From Smittia aterrima (taxonomy: Eukaryota; Arthropoda; Insecta; Diptera; Chironomidae), in contig CP093830.1 in NCBI GenBank assembly GCA_033063855.1, positions 19,034,854-19,098,853 of the forward strand: a DNA stretch of 64,000 nt. The letters are read 5' to 3'. A program made the position numbers and the translations under genes. The notes under the pieces were generated by a model. It was given only the letters and a program-made list of their open reading frames with translations, did no database searches and had not been told where the DNA came from. Of this stretch, positions 52,434 to 64,000 are shown in pieces; the first letter of the stretch is position 1, and each line of letters opens with the position of its first letter.

Positions 52434-55400
52434 TGTATCCAAATGCGGCTGTGGCTGCAAGGCATCCGGTAAGTTGACCATCGCCATGATTAAAAACCGC
52501 AGGAAGAGAGAAAACTCTTGTAACTGACCGCACTGAATCCAAAACTATTATGACGTTCATCACACTCCAAACTCACCCACCCACCCTTAAAGAAAATTGT
52601 TTTTCCATTCTCTCGACTAGTGGTAAAGCTCGTACTCTAGACTTTCATTTCAAGTTGAAACTTTGAAGCTTCAAATTTATTTTTAAAACGAGTTGATCCC
52701 CAATCACAACTGAAGGTTTTAGGAACAAACATCGACGATTATTTTATGAATTTTCCGCATCAGCTCTTGTTGGCACATTCTAAATTGTTGTTTGTGTGCT
52801 TGACTATAGTGCAAGTGTGTGTTTGTAAGCTTTCTCTCTCTCACTCCGAAAACAACATCATTTTAATTTCTGGCCACATGCTAAAACCACTATTTTAAAT
52901 TTTGGTATTTTATGGGTTTTGAGTTTTCTGTGGTTCGTTCGAGTATCATTGTCGAGTTGTGGAGCGGGAAACCGTTGGATGTTGCAATTAGATGCAGTGA
53001 GGAAGAAGGAGGGAAAATGAAGACTAACGACTACAAAAACTTTGCAATCCTCTCATCGTAATACGTAATATTAGCTCCATCAAGGAATTTCAATTATTCA
53101 AAGTTCCCGGTCGCGTTCATCTTTCCTTAAAGGTATATTCCACCTTTAAAGCTTCTCATTCTCATCTACAGAAAACCAACAACAATCGCTTAAATGGGAA
53201 AATGCTGTGGGAGAGAAGTGAGAGAAAGAGGGTGATGTGAGTCGGGGAAAATATTTTAATTCACAGCCCGAAAAGCGAGCAGAAAAAATGTTGGAATAAA
53301 AAATCGGAATAATTTTTTTTCGTTCCCTTTTCCACCTCGACATAATGCTTCGTGCAACAACAAATTGAGGGATGATTCGTATAAGCCGTCACATAAAATA
53401 TGTTCAGCATATGAGAACGGTCTCTCATTCCATCGCGTGCTTGAATATAAAAGTAAAATATTACCGCTTGTCAGTTTTGAGTTGTGTTCTTCTGTGGAGA
53501 TCCACCCAACTTGACGGTCATAATAATTTTTAAAGTAACTCTTCAATAGTTTCCCGCTGCGGTGCTTCTCGAGAGAGCACTTGAATGTGTCTTCGGGACT
53601 TTCCACCTTCGTTTCCACTCGCAAGAGAAACTTCGGCAACAACAACGACGAAGACTGTATAGAGAGCTTCAGCTTTTTCGTTTGCTGGGATAAAAGTCTC
53701 TTCTGCATGATCCACTCCGAATGCTTATTCATTGCCTTTTTAACACACTCGGAACGAGAAAATGCTTCAGCGATTCCTCCCCATTCAAAAGCATGATGAG
53801 ACTTTAAGTGTGGGTGGGTGAAGGCGAACGAGGGATGGAAAAATATGAAAACGAGTCGAGAAGTGGCAACAACGGAATTCTTTCTATCTCTCCTCCGACT
53901 TGTTCAAACAGTCAACAGTATAATATTTGATGAACGGTGGAAAAGCGAGAGCGGGGGCGCTTGATCAAATATTCTCATCATACCGGTGCATTCTCGTTGT
54001 CTCTTTATTTGCTCTTCTATCATCATGTTTTGGTTGTTCGTTTGGATTTGCAAACTTCCCTAGAAAAATCTTTACATGACTTCAGGGACCTCTGAAAAGG
54101 AAAATGCTTAAGAATGAGTAAACTTAATTATTCAGATTAATTCTGTTTAAAAAAAGTTTTTGCATAATATTAAAGAGTAGTTTGAAAGTGCAACAACGTC
54201 CTTGTCTCTGCTTTAAAATGAAACTGCTCTAACATTTAATTTCTTATTTAAATTTCAGGGACCGCCGCAACCAGCTCAACCCATAAAATTCACAGTCACA
54301 GAGAATTGCGAGAGAATCAAAGAAGAGTTTGGTTTCTTGCAATCGCAGTATCACAAGTAAGTAGAGTCACGAAGAACAGCTCTCTTCATTAAATCATGAA
54401 TAATTTTCATTCTACAAATATTTGCCCATCACCTCGTACCAACTCCCTCATCTACAATTGTTTTTATAATCAATTTTATCAAAAGCTAATGGAAAATGTT
54501 TCGCCACCGCAGAACAATAAAAGCTGAAATCACTCACCGACACCGATGTTGAAGTTGCTTCTCTGTTAGCTTTTATATTGTTGCAAGCATTTGTCGCTTT
54601 TGAAATTCTCTCGGAGTTTATTTTATGAACAATTTCCATTCGCTGCAACAGAAATTTCCATCCCCAGACCGATAAATTTATTCTATCGATGATTTGTTGT
54701 AATGGAGTGAATGTAAAACTCGGAGAAATAATTTTTCCACGGCTTCAAGTCTTTCCCTTGAATCCTTTTCTTGCATTAGTGAACTGCACCCATTTAATGG
54801 ATTTAATTGCTTCAAAATTAAAACAATTATAATTCAGCCGGGTTGAACTGAACGTGTAAAAGAGGAAGCGACTACCAAGCAATGGGAATATAAATTAAAT
54901 CGCTTGTTTAAACAATTCGTGGAGTGGCGCGTGTTTTCGCTAGCAGAACGTAAAAATAAAAAACTTTTTTTTATAAAAATTCATTGGAAAATATTTTTTT
55001 ATCGTTACAGCTTGAAAATTGAATGTGAAAAGTTAGCACAAGAGAAGACAGAAATGCAACGACATTATGTGATGGTGAGTTGTGCTTTAACAAGTTTTAT
55101 CTTTAGTAGTTGAAGCTTTAATGCTTTAAAGGAAACTCTTAGATCATTGAACTTCACTTTAACAAAATCACTGATTTCATATTCTCTTTTGCAGTATTAT
55201 GAGATGTCGTATGGACTAAACGTGGAAATGCATAAACAGGTAAGCAGAAGTCGAATAAAAACTTAAAAGAACGAAGTGTGGCAAACTTCTTTTATAATTA
55301 AAGTCAACGAGCGAGTCGCAATACTTTTTTTTATCTTGAAGTAACGAACTATGAGATTATTCCATTAAGAAAATGAAATCATCGTCAGCTTGTGGGAGAA

Positions 55401-58400
55401 GAAGAGAAGTTAAGCTCTGCTACTTGCTCTTTAATAGGAGAAACGTTAGCTTTTCCGACGTGAAAATTCGTTCACCTGTTCTCAGATAACTTGAGAGTCA
55501 GCAGCTTCTGCTCTCTCGCTTCAAGCCATCCTGAAACTACTTTAAATGCTTCGAATTAAATGAAAACATTTTCAACATTTCATATGAAACAAACAAACAA
55601 AAAAATTAATTTCACACAACAAACATGAATCGAATGTACATGTTGACACGATAATCGAATGTAAAACACAATGTAGCTTGACTTCAGTTGCGCTATGTCG
55701 AATTCATTGAAAAACAAAGGGAAAACTTTTATCTCTAAAATAAGTTCTTCCGAACTGACGCGGAGTTCTTGTTTAGCGTTGCTGTGGTGATAACAATAAA
55801 CAAGGTTTCTTTAACTTTCACCCTTTTCTCATCCGAAACTTTTTCTTTAATTTTAATTCGCAACACTTCTCTTCTCTAAATTTTATGGCAAACGTTTATT
55901 ACCAAATGCGGCTTTGTTTGTCGTTAAACATTGAGTGGGAGGAGAACAAGAGTGGAAAATTAAAATGTAAAATTGAAATATTTGCATATTATTCGAGAGG
56001 GGGAAGCTCTATCTCTCTCACCATCCCGTCACATGTAGAACGATGCATCAGAACAAAACTTCGTGTAAAACATTCACCGCGGCTTTAAATGTTAATGTTG
56101 TTGTATGGTTAAATCCTCGCTCTCATGCAGCGGCTGACTGAGTGAGGTTGGATTTAAACAATTTTCTCATTTCAAAGTTTTATGATTCAAAGTTCCATTC
56201 TTAAATAAATTTGAACTACACAACTCTCTACTGTGAAGCTGTTTCATTCTTCTCATCACGATAAGCTTATCTGATACAAGATCGAATCCTGAGTGTGTGT
56301 CGGTTGATTTGGTTTAGTGGCTTGTGGTTGTTCTGGGATTTTCGGTTTCTTTCTCCTAACATTTTGATGCTCGAAACAAAATTTTCCAATTTTCACACCC
56401 TTCTCTGAATTATTCAAGTTGAATATCGAAGCAAGCTAACCACTCGTAAACATCGTTGGACGATGAAAAATTTATATTTCATGAACCATAAATGGAAATT
56501 GGTCTGAATATGCGATGCACTTTAATGCATTAAAAGATTTTACTCGGTTTAAAGTGGAGACCATCAGACATTCTTTGTCCATTTGAAATTTCTTAATTAT
56601 TTACGGTTTTGCGGTTTATTATTGCTTAATTTGTGACTTCTTGGTTATTTAACTAACTCATTCTAATTTTCAGACGGAGATTTCGAAACGTTTAAGTGCG
56701 TTAATCAACCAACTGGTGCCATTTTTATCGCAAGAACATCAGCAGCAAGTGCTAGCCGCCGTTGAACGTGCTAAACAAATCACAATGTCGGAATTAAATG
56801 CTGTGATAGGTGTAAGTGAAACCCCTCATTATCACCCCTCGCTCAAAGTTAATAAGCATATCTTCTTTCAGCAGCAACGTGACTTGCCAAGAATATTTCA
56901 ACAAATGCATGCACAGCAAATGCCAGGCGGAGCACTTCCATCACTTCCAATGTCGATGCCTCATCCAGGTCTAGCAGGAGGGCCAAGCCAGTTGGCAGCT
57001 CTTACTAACAATGGCAATAATGGACCAACTCCTGGACCACAACAGCAACTGGCAATGTTGACTAAACAAGAATTAATGCTCCACAGTCGTCCCGATGATG
57101 TGAAAGGTCCTCTGAGTGAAGACAGCCGACATGTAAGTTAAATAAATTTGAATCTATGAATATAAATTAACATTCGCTTATCTTTCAGAGAAATTCAATA
57201 TCACCAGGTGAAAAGTATCGTCCAAGAACTCCACTTTCAGCATCGGATATGATGCCACAGCAAGAAATTAAGAAGATTAAGAAGGAAGAAAAGGACGGCG
57301 GTCATCAATCTGATGGCGAGAAATCTGATCAAGATTTGGTTGTCGACGACGCCTGCTCTGAAGATATTAATCCAATGAGTCCAATGGCTCAAAATCAACA
57401 AGGACAGCATCCTCATCACCATCACAACGGAAGCACATCGTCTCCTCCTCGCGAGAATGGAATGATGGCAAAAAAGATGGAACATCCAGCGACCCCACAC
57501 TCACCAAGATCGTCTTCTTCTGATCGAGGATCATCTTCAAACGGTTCGACGACACCATCAAATCCTAATCAAAAAGTGAAGCTCGAAGACAAACCTTCAA
57601 CACCAGGTGTGACTAATGGAAATGCTGCAAGCGGTATTCCCAAATCCATTGTTGCTAAACCTCCAGCCGGTTATCCTCCAGGCTACATGGGTCCAATCAA
57701 CGGAGGAAATCCCCACGAAATGCAAGCTGCTTACGCAGCAGCTGCTGCTGGTGTTCCAGTTCTTCCGCCAGGTCACCCAGGATACAGAGGCGTTCCAGGA
57801 CTTCCGATGGGGTTTGATGCACATCCTCAGATGCGAGCTCCGCCAATTGGTCCTGGCGCACTCTCAATGGCAGGTGGAAAACCGTGAGTCTGATTAAACT
57901 TTCATTGAAAACAAGAATGAAAACTTATAATATTTTCTTTTAGAGCTTATTCTTTCCACGTAGCATCTGACGGTACAATGCAACCCGTCCCCTTCCCGTC
58001 CGATGCTCTACACGGTCCAAATATTCCAAGAGGAGCCCGTCAAATCAACTCACTTAATCATGGCGAAGTCGTTTGCGCTGTTACCATCTCAAACCCAACA
58101 CAATACGTCTATACAGGAGGCAAAGGATGTGTGAAGGCTTGGGATATTTCACAACCAGGAAAGAAAAATCCTGTACATCAACTTGATTGCTTGGTAAGTG
58201 TCTTAAAAATATTTAATATTGATTTATTTCTAATGTTTCATCTCGTGAACAGCAACGTGACAATTACATTCGCTCCGTAAAACTTCTTCCCGACGGACGT
58301 ACACTCATTGTGGGCGGAGAAGCCTCGAATTTATCGATCTGGGATCTTGCATCACCAACTCCTCGAGTCAGATCAGAACTTACATCGAATGCACCAGCTT

Positions 58401-59172
58401 GCTATGCGCTCGCTATCTCACCAGATTCTAAGATCTGCTTCTCATGTTGTAGCGATGGAAATATCGCTGTATGGGATCTTCAAAATCAAACACTTGTACG
58501 TCAGTTCCAAGGACATACCGATGGAGCTTCGTGCATAGGTGAGTGATCTTTCTTTCGAAACTTTTGATCTAATTTTACTAAATAATAATTTTTCTTTATC
58601 AGACATAAGTCCTGATGGTACAAAATTATGGACCGGTGGTTTGGACAACACAGTACGTTCGTGGGATTTGAGAGAAGGTCGACAACTTCAGCAGCACGAT
58701 TTCACCTCACAGATCTTTTCGCTTGGTTATTGTCCGACTGGTAAGTGTTTGATTTGCTTAAGCTGCTTGTCTACTTATAATTAACGATTTGATAACTTTT
58801 TTTAGGCGATTGGTTAGCTGTTGGAATGGAGAACTCTAATGTCGAAGTTCTTCATGCAACAAAGCCCGACAAGTATCAGCTTCATCTTCATGAAAGCTGC
58901 GTTTTAAGTCTGAAGTTCGCATCGTGCGGCAAATGGTTTGTGTCGACAGGAAAAGATAACTTGCTAAATGGATGGAGAACACCATACGGCACGTCAATCT
59001 TTCAGGTGAGCATTTTTATCTCTAAATTTAATTAGAACTTCTCTAAATTAATTTTAAATTTCAGTCAAAGGAATCATCTTCGGTATTAAGTTGTGATATT
59101 TCAACTGACGATAAATACATTGTTACTGGATCTGGAGATAAGAAAGCAACCGTTTACGAAGTTTTCTATTAA
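52434..59172 (+). CDS. gro: Groucho/TLE co-repressor
   Basis: Twelve exons join to 772 residues: 52434-52469, 54259-54356, 55011-55074, 55195-55239, 56674-56811, 56872-57132, 57189-57883, 57944-58193, 58253-58538, 58603-58740, 58806-59005, 59065-59172. The Q domain (to about residue 130; LKIECEKLAQEKTEMQRHYV, QLVPFLSQEHQQQVL) forms tetramers. It is followed by GP, CcN (KKIKKEEK nuclear signal, SDGEKSDQD phosphorylation sites) and proline/serine-rich regions. The C-terminal WD40 propeller (NHGEVVCAVTISN to VYEVFY) binds WRPW and eh1 motifs of repressors such as Hairy/E(spl). The first exon has only 12 codons, ahead of a 1.8-kb intron. AATAAA at 59428. Confidence 0.97.
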
Positions 59173-59950
59173 GACATGAGATTAAACATTACGGAGAGCC
59201 GCGAAAAAGATGAAACATTAGAAGAAGAAAGCCGTTTCACTCGATCCAACGATAGTTGTTAGAGAGCCCGAGAGCGGTTAGATCATTTTAAGTGTAATTT
59301 TTACAAAACGATTAATTAAGACAACAGAAAATACTTAAAATTCATTACGATGAGTATTCGTAGAGAAAAATTAACTTGTTTAGCAGCTCTTTTCCTTTTA
59401 GTTAAATTTTCTGTTGCGTCGACAACGAATAAAAGACTTGATTTTATACTTTGCTTGATCTTCTCGGACATGATTTTGGTCTCGATTTGCTATCTTTAAA
59501 CTGAAAGCATGGCGAAATGTATTTCAAAGAATCAAGCTTAGTAACAATTATGTTGATTGAAAGCTTAACAATTGAAAAATAGGTTTCAGTTATCAAGAGA
59601 AGAAGAACCTTCTCCCAATTCAATGGCAAAAATCATTAAGATGTATCAATTAAGAGAAATTTAAAATCATTATTAAATGTAAATCGACACATTAGACGAA
59701 GCAGCAAGAGAAAGAAAAATAAATTTTCAAACAAAACTCAGAAGTTTTTTAAATCGTTTTCCCATTTCAGATCAATATTTCCAATGATTTAGAAACAATC
59801 AGCGAACAACTTTAATTAATTTTATTATTCCGAGAAAGTCGTTAAAGAATTTCATTTAACTTGAGGAGTCTTCTTCTTGAGTAAATTTGGCGCCAACAAA
59901 AATTTTGTTTACAAAACATAATCCGAAAGAAAAATTAATTTAACTAAACG
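59173..59950. other. groucho 3' UTR and Orc6 promoter
   Basis: The groucho polyadenylation signal AATAAA is at 59428-59433. A further AATAAA at about 59718 may be an alternative. The remaining 230 bp to the Orc6 start must hold the Orc6 promoter. No further gene seen. Confidence 0.5.
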
Positions 59951-60765
59951 ATGGCGAATCAAGATTTAATTCTGAACGATATGCTTGATAAACTTGGCGT
60001 GATTAATAAACAAGATCGATCTCGACTTATAAGGTAAGGGAAATGAAATTATTGGAAACTCAATTTTAATTTTTAAATCAACTTTTTAGTAAATCAAAGG
60101 AAATGAGTGATCTCGTCGACTTGAAGCTTAGAGGTGGAAATTTAGTCGCTCTCAATGATATTGCAAAAGTGATAATGGTGATCGACATCAGTAGCGAGAT
60201 TCTCAACATTCCATTTGATGCCAATTCAGGAATTCGCTTTTCCTCGATGAAGAAAACAGCATACAACAAGACTCGAAATGTTTTGTTGAAGCTTCTAAAT
60301 TTCAACAAAATGCTTGATGTCGCAGGAATGATGAGAAAGGTTGGAGTTGCTAACGATGGTGTTAATAATTTGGCGAAGAGAATTTATGAGAATTGTAAGC
60401 TGATGAATGAGGAACATGACTTGGATCATCCACAATATATTGCGATGACAGTTTATCAAGCTTGCAAACACGAAAAGGTCAAAGTTGCAAAGAATTTATT
60501 CATCCAAGCCAGCAACCTCAAACATTCTCAGTGGACTGAACTTGAAAAGAAATGGAACAAGTGGGTCAGCGAAATCGCAAATACTTCAAACAACAAAGAC
60601 AAAACAGCTAAGAAGGATAAGCCAACGAAGATCGAAGTTATCAAGGCAACAATCGAGAGAAAAAGCAGCTACGACGATCCACTTGATGATCCTCAATTAA
60701 CTTACGATGAATGGGCCAAGCGAATTCTCCAAAGAGCTGAGGTTGAGTTGAAGTCTGAATGCTAA
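59951..60765 (+). CDS. Orc6: Origin recognition complex subunit 6
   Basis: Two exons, 59951-60033 and 60090-60765 (56-bp intron), encode 252 residues, close to Drosophila Orc6. The first 185 residues form the TFIIB-like cyclin-box domains that bind DNA (NKTRNVLLKLLNFNKMLDV, PQYIAMTVYQACKHEKVKV). A charged linker rich in lysine (NNKDKTAKKDKPTK) leads to the C-terminal helix YDEWAKRILQRAEVEL (Y233, W236), the segment that contacts Orc3 and, in flies, septins. AATAAA starts only six bases after the stop, so the 3' UTR is very short. Confidence 0.95.
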
Positions 60766-61406
60766 AAACGAAATAAAATAGTTGTAAAATTTAACGCATT
60801 TCCTTGTTTCGAATAATAAATTTCAATTCAGAGTTTCATTAGTTACGAAAGCTTTGAGCAGCGAGTGCAAAGCTTAAAAATTCGAAAGATTTGCTCAGTT
60901 TTGGCGAAAAAGCTTAAAACTTCGAAAGCTAAGGGGTATACTGCTTTTCACCGGTGCACAGAGCTCGGAAGTTCTCGCAAGTCTTTGGACATTAAGTAAA
61001 GAATTCTCTACTTTTGAAGGAAAATGGAAAAAAGAGAAGTTCGAAGGAAATATTTATGTGAGCAAAACTGGTCGACAAGATTGTCTCTCTACTCAATTTG
61101 AATTAACGGATTTAAAATGTCTAATTTCAAATTAGACACAAAGTCAAAAAAAATAATGTTAATTTTCAATTTAAATGCAAGCAAATGCAATGAAGTAATT
61201 AAAAATTGTAATTATGTTGAAACGACGGAGTTTTGGCAATCTGAAAATTAAGCATGAAAATCCGTTAATTCAAATTGAGTAGAGAGACTTTTCTCGAATT
61301 TCCCTGCGAAAAGCTACTCGACTTTTTAGTACCAATTCGACTTCTTAGTACTCCGTTTTTCGATTTGGTCAAATTTTCTTTTAATTTTCTCTTTTATCAA
61401 CACAAA
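60766..61406. other. Orc6 - GNB1L intergenic region
   Basis: AATAAA for Orc6 at 60772-60777. Two copies of AAGCTTAAAA-TTCGAAAG lie near 60869 and 60910. A perfect 31-bp inverted repeat (61083-61113 and 61258-61288) encloses 144 bp. No gene besides the leader of the next gene. Confidence 0.5.
61083..61288. mobile_element. Short element with perfect 31-bp inverted repeats
   Basis: GTCTCTCTACTCAATTTGAA at the left end continues to 61113 and is exactly inverted at 61258-61288. The interior is AT-rich, with a smaller hairpin (TGTCTAATTTCAAATTAGACA). The flanks show no clear target duplication. The element sits about 120 bp upstream of the GNB1L start, so it may overlap its promoter. MITE-like. 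Confidence 0.5.
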
Positions 61407-62468
61407 ATGTTACAACCAGATCCAGTATACACTTTGAAGATCCATGAACCAGCTTGCTCAGTGAGATTCCTGAATCAGCAGCTTCAAGTTGGCAAGCTCA
61501 GTGGGAGAATCGCTGTCTTCTGTTTATCTGTAAGTTCTTCTTCTTGTTTTCGAATATACAAAAGATTTTTTTTTGCGTATCGGCAATTCTCATTGTTTCG
61601 TGTATTTTAGTCTCTACGCTCCAACTATGACCTGAATGCGAGCTCATCTCCAATCTTGTTTGTTGCGAGTGACAACGATTGCCTCGTATCGCAAGATCGT
61701 GATGGAATTGTTAAAGTTTACGACTTGGAGAAGAGTGGATACGTTCTCCGTCATGAAATTGAAACACAGCATTTGGGCTTCGCTCGCGCTCAACAGTTTA
61801 CTGATAACATGAATCTTCTAGTCGCTCCATGTCGCTCTTCGGACATCGGAGTCTTTGATCTCACAACAAAAGAAGAAGTTCAATCTCTGAAGCCGCCATG
61901 CGAAACCATCAAGCAGATTACGAGCATTTTCATTGTCATGTGGTCAAATGGCGAAACGTACCTGTTAGCTGGTTATGAGACCGGCGATCTTATTCTATTC
62001 GACCTAAAGCAATCGAAGGCTGTTCATCAAATTAAATATGATTTTGCGATCTCCACAATTGCGTACGATCTAGCATCAAACCGAGGATTTGTTGGTGGAC
62101 CAGAGAATATCAATGTGCGTGTCTTTGGCATCGACAAAATGTCTATTGAGCTTTATACGAAAGATGCTGAGAACATCGAATATATGCCAGTAGGCACTGA
62201 GACGTTACACGGAATATCTGTAATTCGAATTCGTCCTGATCGCAAGTGTTTGGTAGTTGGAACGTGTGACGGCATCATATACATGCATTCGTTCAAATCC
62301 TTAAGGAAGCTCGCTACATTGCGGAACCATAACGGTAAAGAAATATGCGACATTGCTTTTTCTTTCTGCCCTATCGACAGCTTCAAGCGCAGCTTCATCA
62401 TGGCATGTGCTGGAAACGATGGAAGCGTCTCGTTGTGGGATATTTATTACAAATATCGCCAAGACTGA
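61407..62468 (+). CDS. GNB1L: GNB1L-like WD40 protein
   Basis: Two exons, 61407-61529 and 61611-62468, give 326 residues, matching the length of vertebrate GNB1L (327). A first propeller blade (YTLKIHEPACSVRF) is followed by SQDRDGIVKVYDL, YETGDLILFDLKQ and GTCDGIIYMHSF. The typical last blade is ACAGNDGSVSLWD. GNB1L is a cytosolic/nuclear seven-bladed propeller linked in vertebrates to PIKK-kinase stability. The second exon has an internal methionine at 61656, but the upstream exon keeps frame and supplies the first blade. Identification rests on the pattern of blades and the length. Confidence 0.8.
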
Positions 62469-64000
62469 ATCTATTTCTCTCGTTCCCCAATTTTCTTAAG
62501 CTCTAAGTTTCTCTATCTTTCGAATAGTTATTATTGTTTTACGAGAGCTATTACAAACAATCTTTGAACTGATAATTCTCAAACGAAGGAAAAAAGAATT
62601 TTAAAAAAATTATGAGTCTGAGCCGCTGCGGAAAAAACCAAGATTGAAAGTTCAAATGGAAAATTCAATTTCTTCTTTCTTTTTTGTTAGAAAATTTAAT
62701 GAGAAATCCTGAAAGGAAAAGAATAAAACATTTGGAGAAATTATTTTATGAAAAAAAAAATGTTTTTGTTTCAATGTTTCAACGTTAAAAGAGAAACGCC
62801 ACTGACTTCTCATCTCTTTCATTTCCATTGCGATATTTCAACGTCGGAATCCCTGAGCTAACAACAGGTAAAAAAATATTCAACAGGTTTCAAAACATTA
62901 TTTCACTTTAGCTCAGTCTGCGTTCAGTGTTTCAACGGTTAAGACGTTTGCTTTATCGTTTTTGCAAAATTATCGTTTTTCTTTTACTGAAGAGGATACT
63001 AATTCGCGATTAGTGAATTTATTACGCTAACAAGTGTTTAAAAAGAATAAGAAGAAAATCTAATAAACAATTCTTTGCGACGTAGAAGAGACGTTGAGTG
63101 AAAAGAACTCGAAGTGAATAAGGAATAAAAGATATCAAAAGGTACAACGCGACGAGCATAATTCAAGAGCATCCCCGCGTGTAAATTCTTAAATTAATGG
63201 CTTTCTACGACGGGCTATCGCGTTTGTTGTTGTAATGAAGTCTTTCCTTGCGCTACATCGACAGAGATTGAAGAAAACAAATTATTTTCCTTCTTTGCTT
63301 CGCTTTGATTATTTTCTTCTCCGTTCGAGAAAGGAATGTTGTTGAAAAGATTTCATATTCGGGTTCATCAATTCTTCCGTGTCCAATTTTATTTTCGGAT
63401 AAAAGGAGAAGATTTCAATGAAAGTGCAGTGCATGAGTTTCTAGTCTAACGTTGATTTAATTTCCTCGACGCCCTCCTGCAAATCTAATGATTGATCACA
63501 AAGTAATTAAGCAACACGAGATTAGAGAGTCTGAGTTTAATTATAGCGAAATGACCTTCTTTAAGTCACAAGCAAGCCTCATGCCTCTATTGAATCTCTT
63601 TACGACTTCTCTGCGTATCTGTTTTGAACAAATATTTAACAATTTTCTTCTTTACATATCAAACAGTTGTGATTCAAAGGCGTCGAAGAAATCGGGACTG
63701 AAAGAATGAATGATTAACATTTCGACTTGATCGTTAGTTGAGACTTTCCAACTCCAACTTTGTTCTGCACTGAAAACTGTCGAGAGTCCGTTCATTACGC
63801 GGCGATATAGCTTTATCTAATTATCGAGAAACCCACAAATGTTTTTCTAATTAATTAAACGAGCGGCATATCCGACCATCCAACCTCGAACGAAACAAGC
63901 GAAAAAATCGTTTATTTATGATTTTGCACCACACTCAATTTTATATTTAATTTACTTTCTCCTCCGAAATAAAAACCAAGCGAGCAACAACACTTTTTTT
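62469..64000. other. Right-edge region; possible leader exon of next gene
   Basis: AATAAA at about 62723 likely ends GNB1L. Further on, TTCAGTGT (about 62919) resembles an initiator, followed by about 200 bp without long frames and AAAAGGTACAAC near 63138, a plausible splice donor. This could be a noncoding first exon of a plus-strand gene outside the window. The 73-codon frame at 63488-63709 has no recognisable content. Confidence 0.3.

Noticed and set aside
53256..53732. 158-codon minus-strand frame in groucho intron 1
   Set aside because: No domain, no start or splice partner, and no codon pattern that I can separate from chance in this sequence.
1..64000. CRISPR arrays, bacterial operons, riboswitches, rRNA
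   Set aside because: Spliced eukaryotic genes throughout; no regularly spaced repeats of CRISPR type and no rRNA-like sequence seen. tRNA genes were looked for by eye only.

Overview
The window is nuclear DNA of an insect, most likely a lower (nematoceran-type) dipteran. It is AT-rich, most introns are 50-70 bp, TCAGT-type initiators precede several genes, and the recognisable proteins (Groucho, NC2beta, M-spondin, Orc6, a colmedin) have insect-like forms. Species cannot be named from sequence alone.

Region 1 (1-26.5 kb) is a head-to-tail tandem array of ten intronless genes, all on the minus strand. Each encodes a 534-535 residue ANL-superfamily acyl-CoA synthetase (4-coumarate-CoA ligase / beetle-luciferase-like). 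All ten reading frames are intact, with the adenylation motifs and the C-terminal catalytic lysine. Copies differ mainly in segments predicted to line the acyl pocket, in a mosaic pattern. Spacers are mutually homologous. They carry a TCAGT-type initiator and leader at most copies, a GATA-like palindrome, a duplicated TATA+Inr module, a promoter remnant with no gene, transposon debris (a MULE-like fragment beside a 454-bp long-TIR foldback element) and a minisatellite. A relic of an eleventh 3' end marks the right edge; the left edge is outside the window. A small C2H2 zinc-finger gene on the plus strand sits between copies 9 and 10.

Region 2 (26.5-45.3 kb): a 3.9-kb stretch without a recognisable gene, then a 21-exon minus-strand colmedin (type II membrane protein: collagen, Ig-like, olfactomedin), a 3.5-kb noncoding stretch, and a large minus-strand arginine/serine-rich nuclear-type protein that I could not name.

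Region 3 (45.3-64 kb) is a compact block of conserved single-copy genes: guanylate kinase (+), M-spondin (-), NC2beta/Dr1 (+), groucho (+), Orc6 (+) and a GNB1L-type WD40 protein (+). The last 1.5 kb holds no coding region I could support, though it may contain a 5' noncoding exon of a gene beyond the edge.

The single-copy genes are unrelated housekeeping, developmental and adhesion genes. The array is the one locus that looks like a co-evolving system: many near-identical enzymes with diversified substrate pockets, apparently still exchanging sequence. Exon coordinates were joined by hand from GT/AG sites and reading phase. Every multi-exon model given here keeps an open frame.
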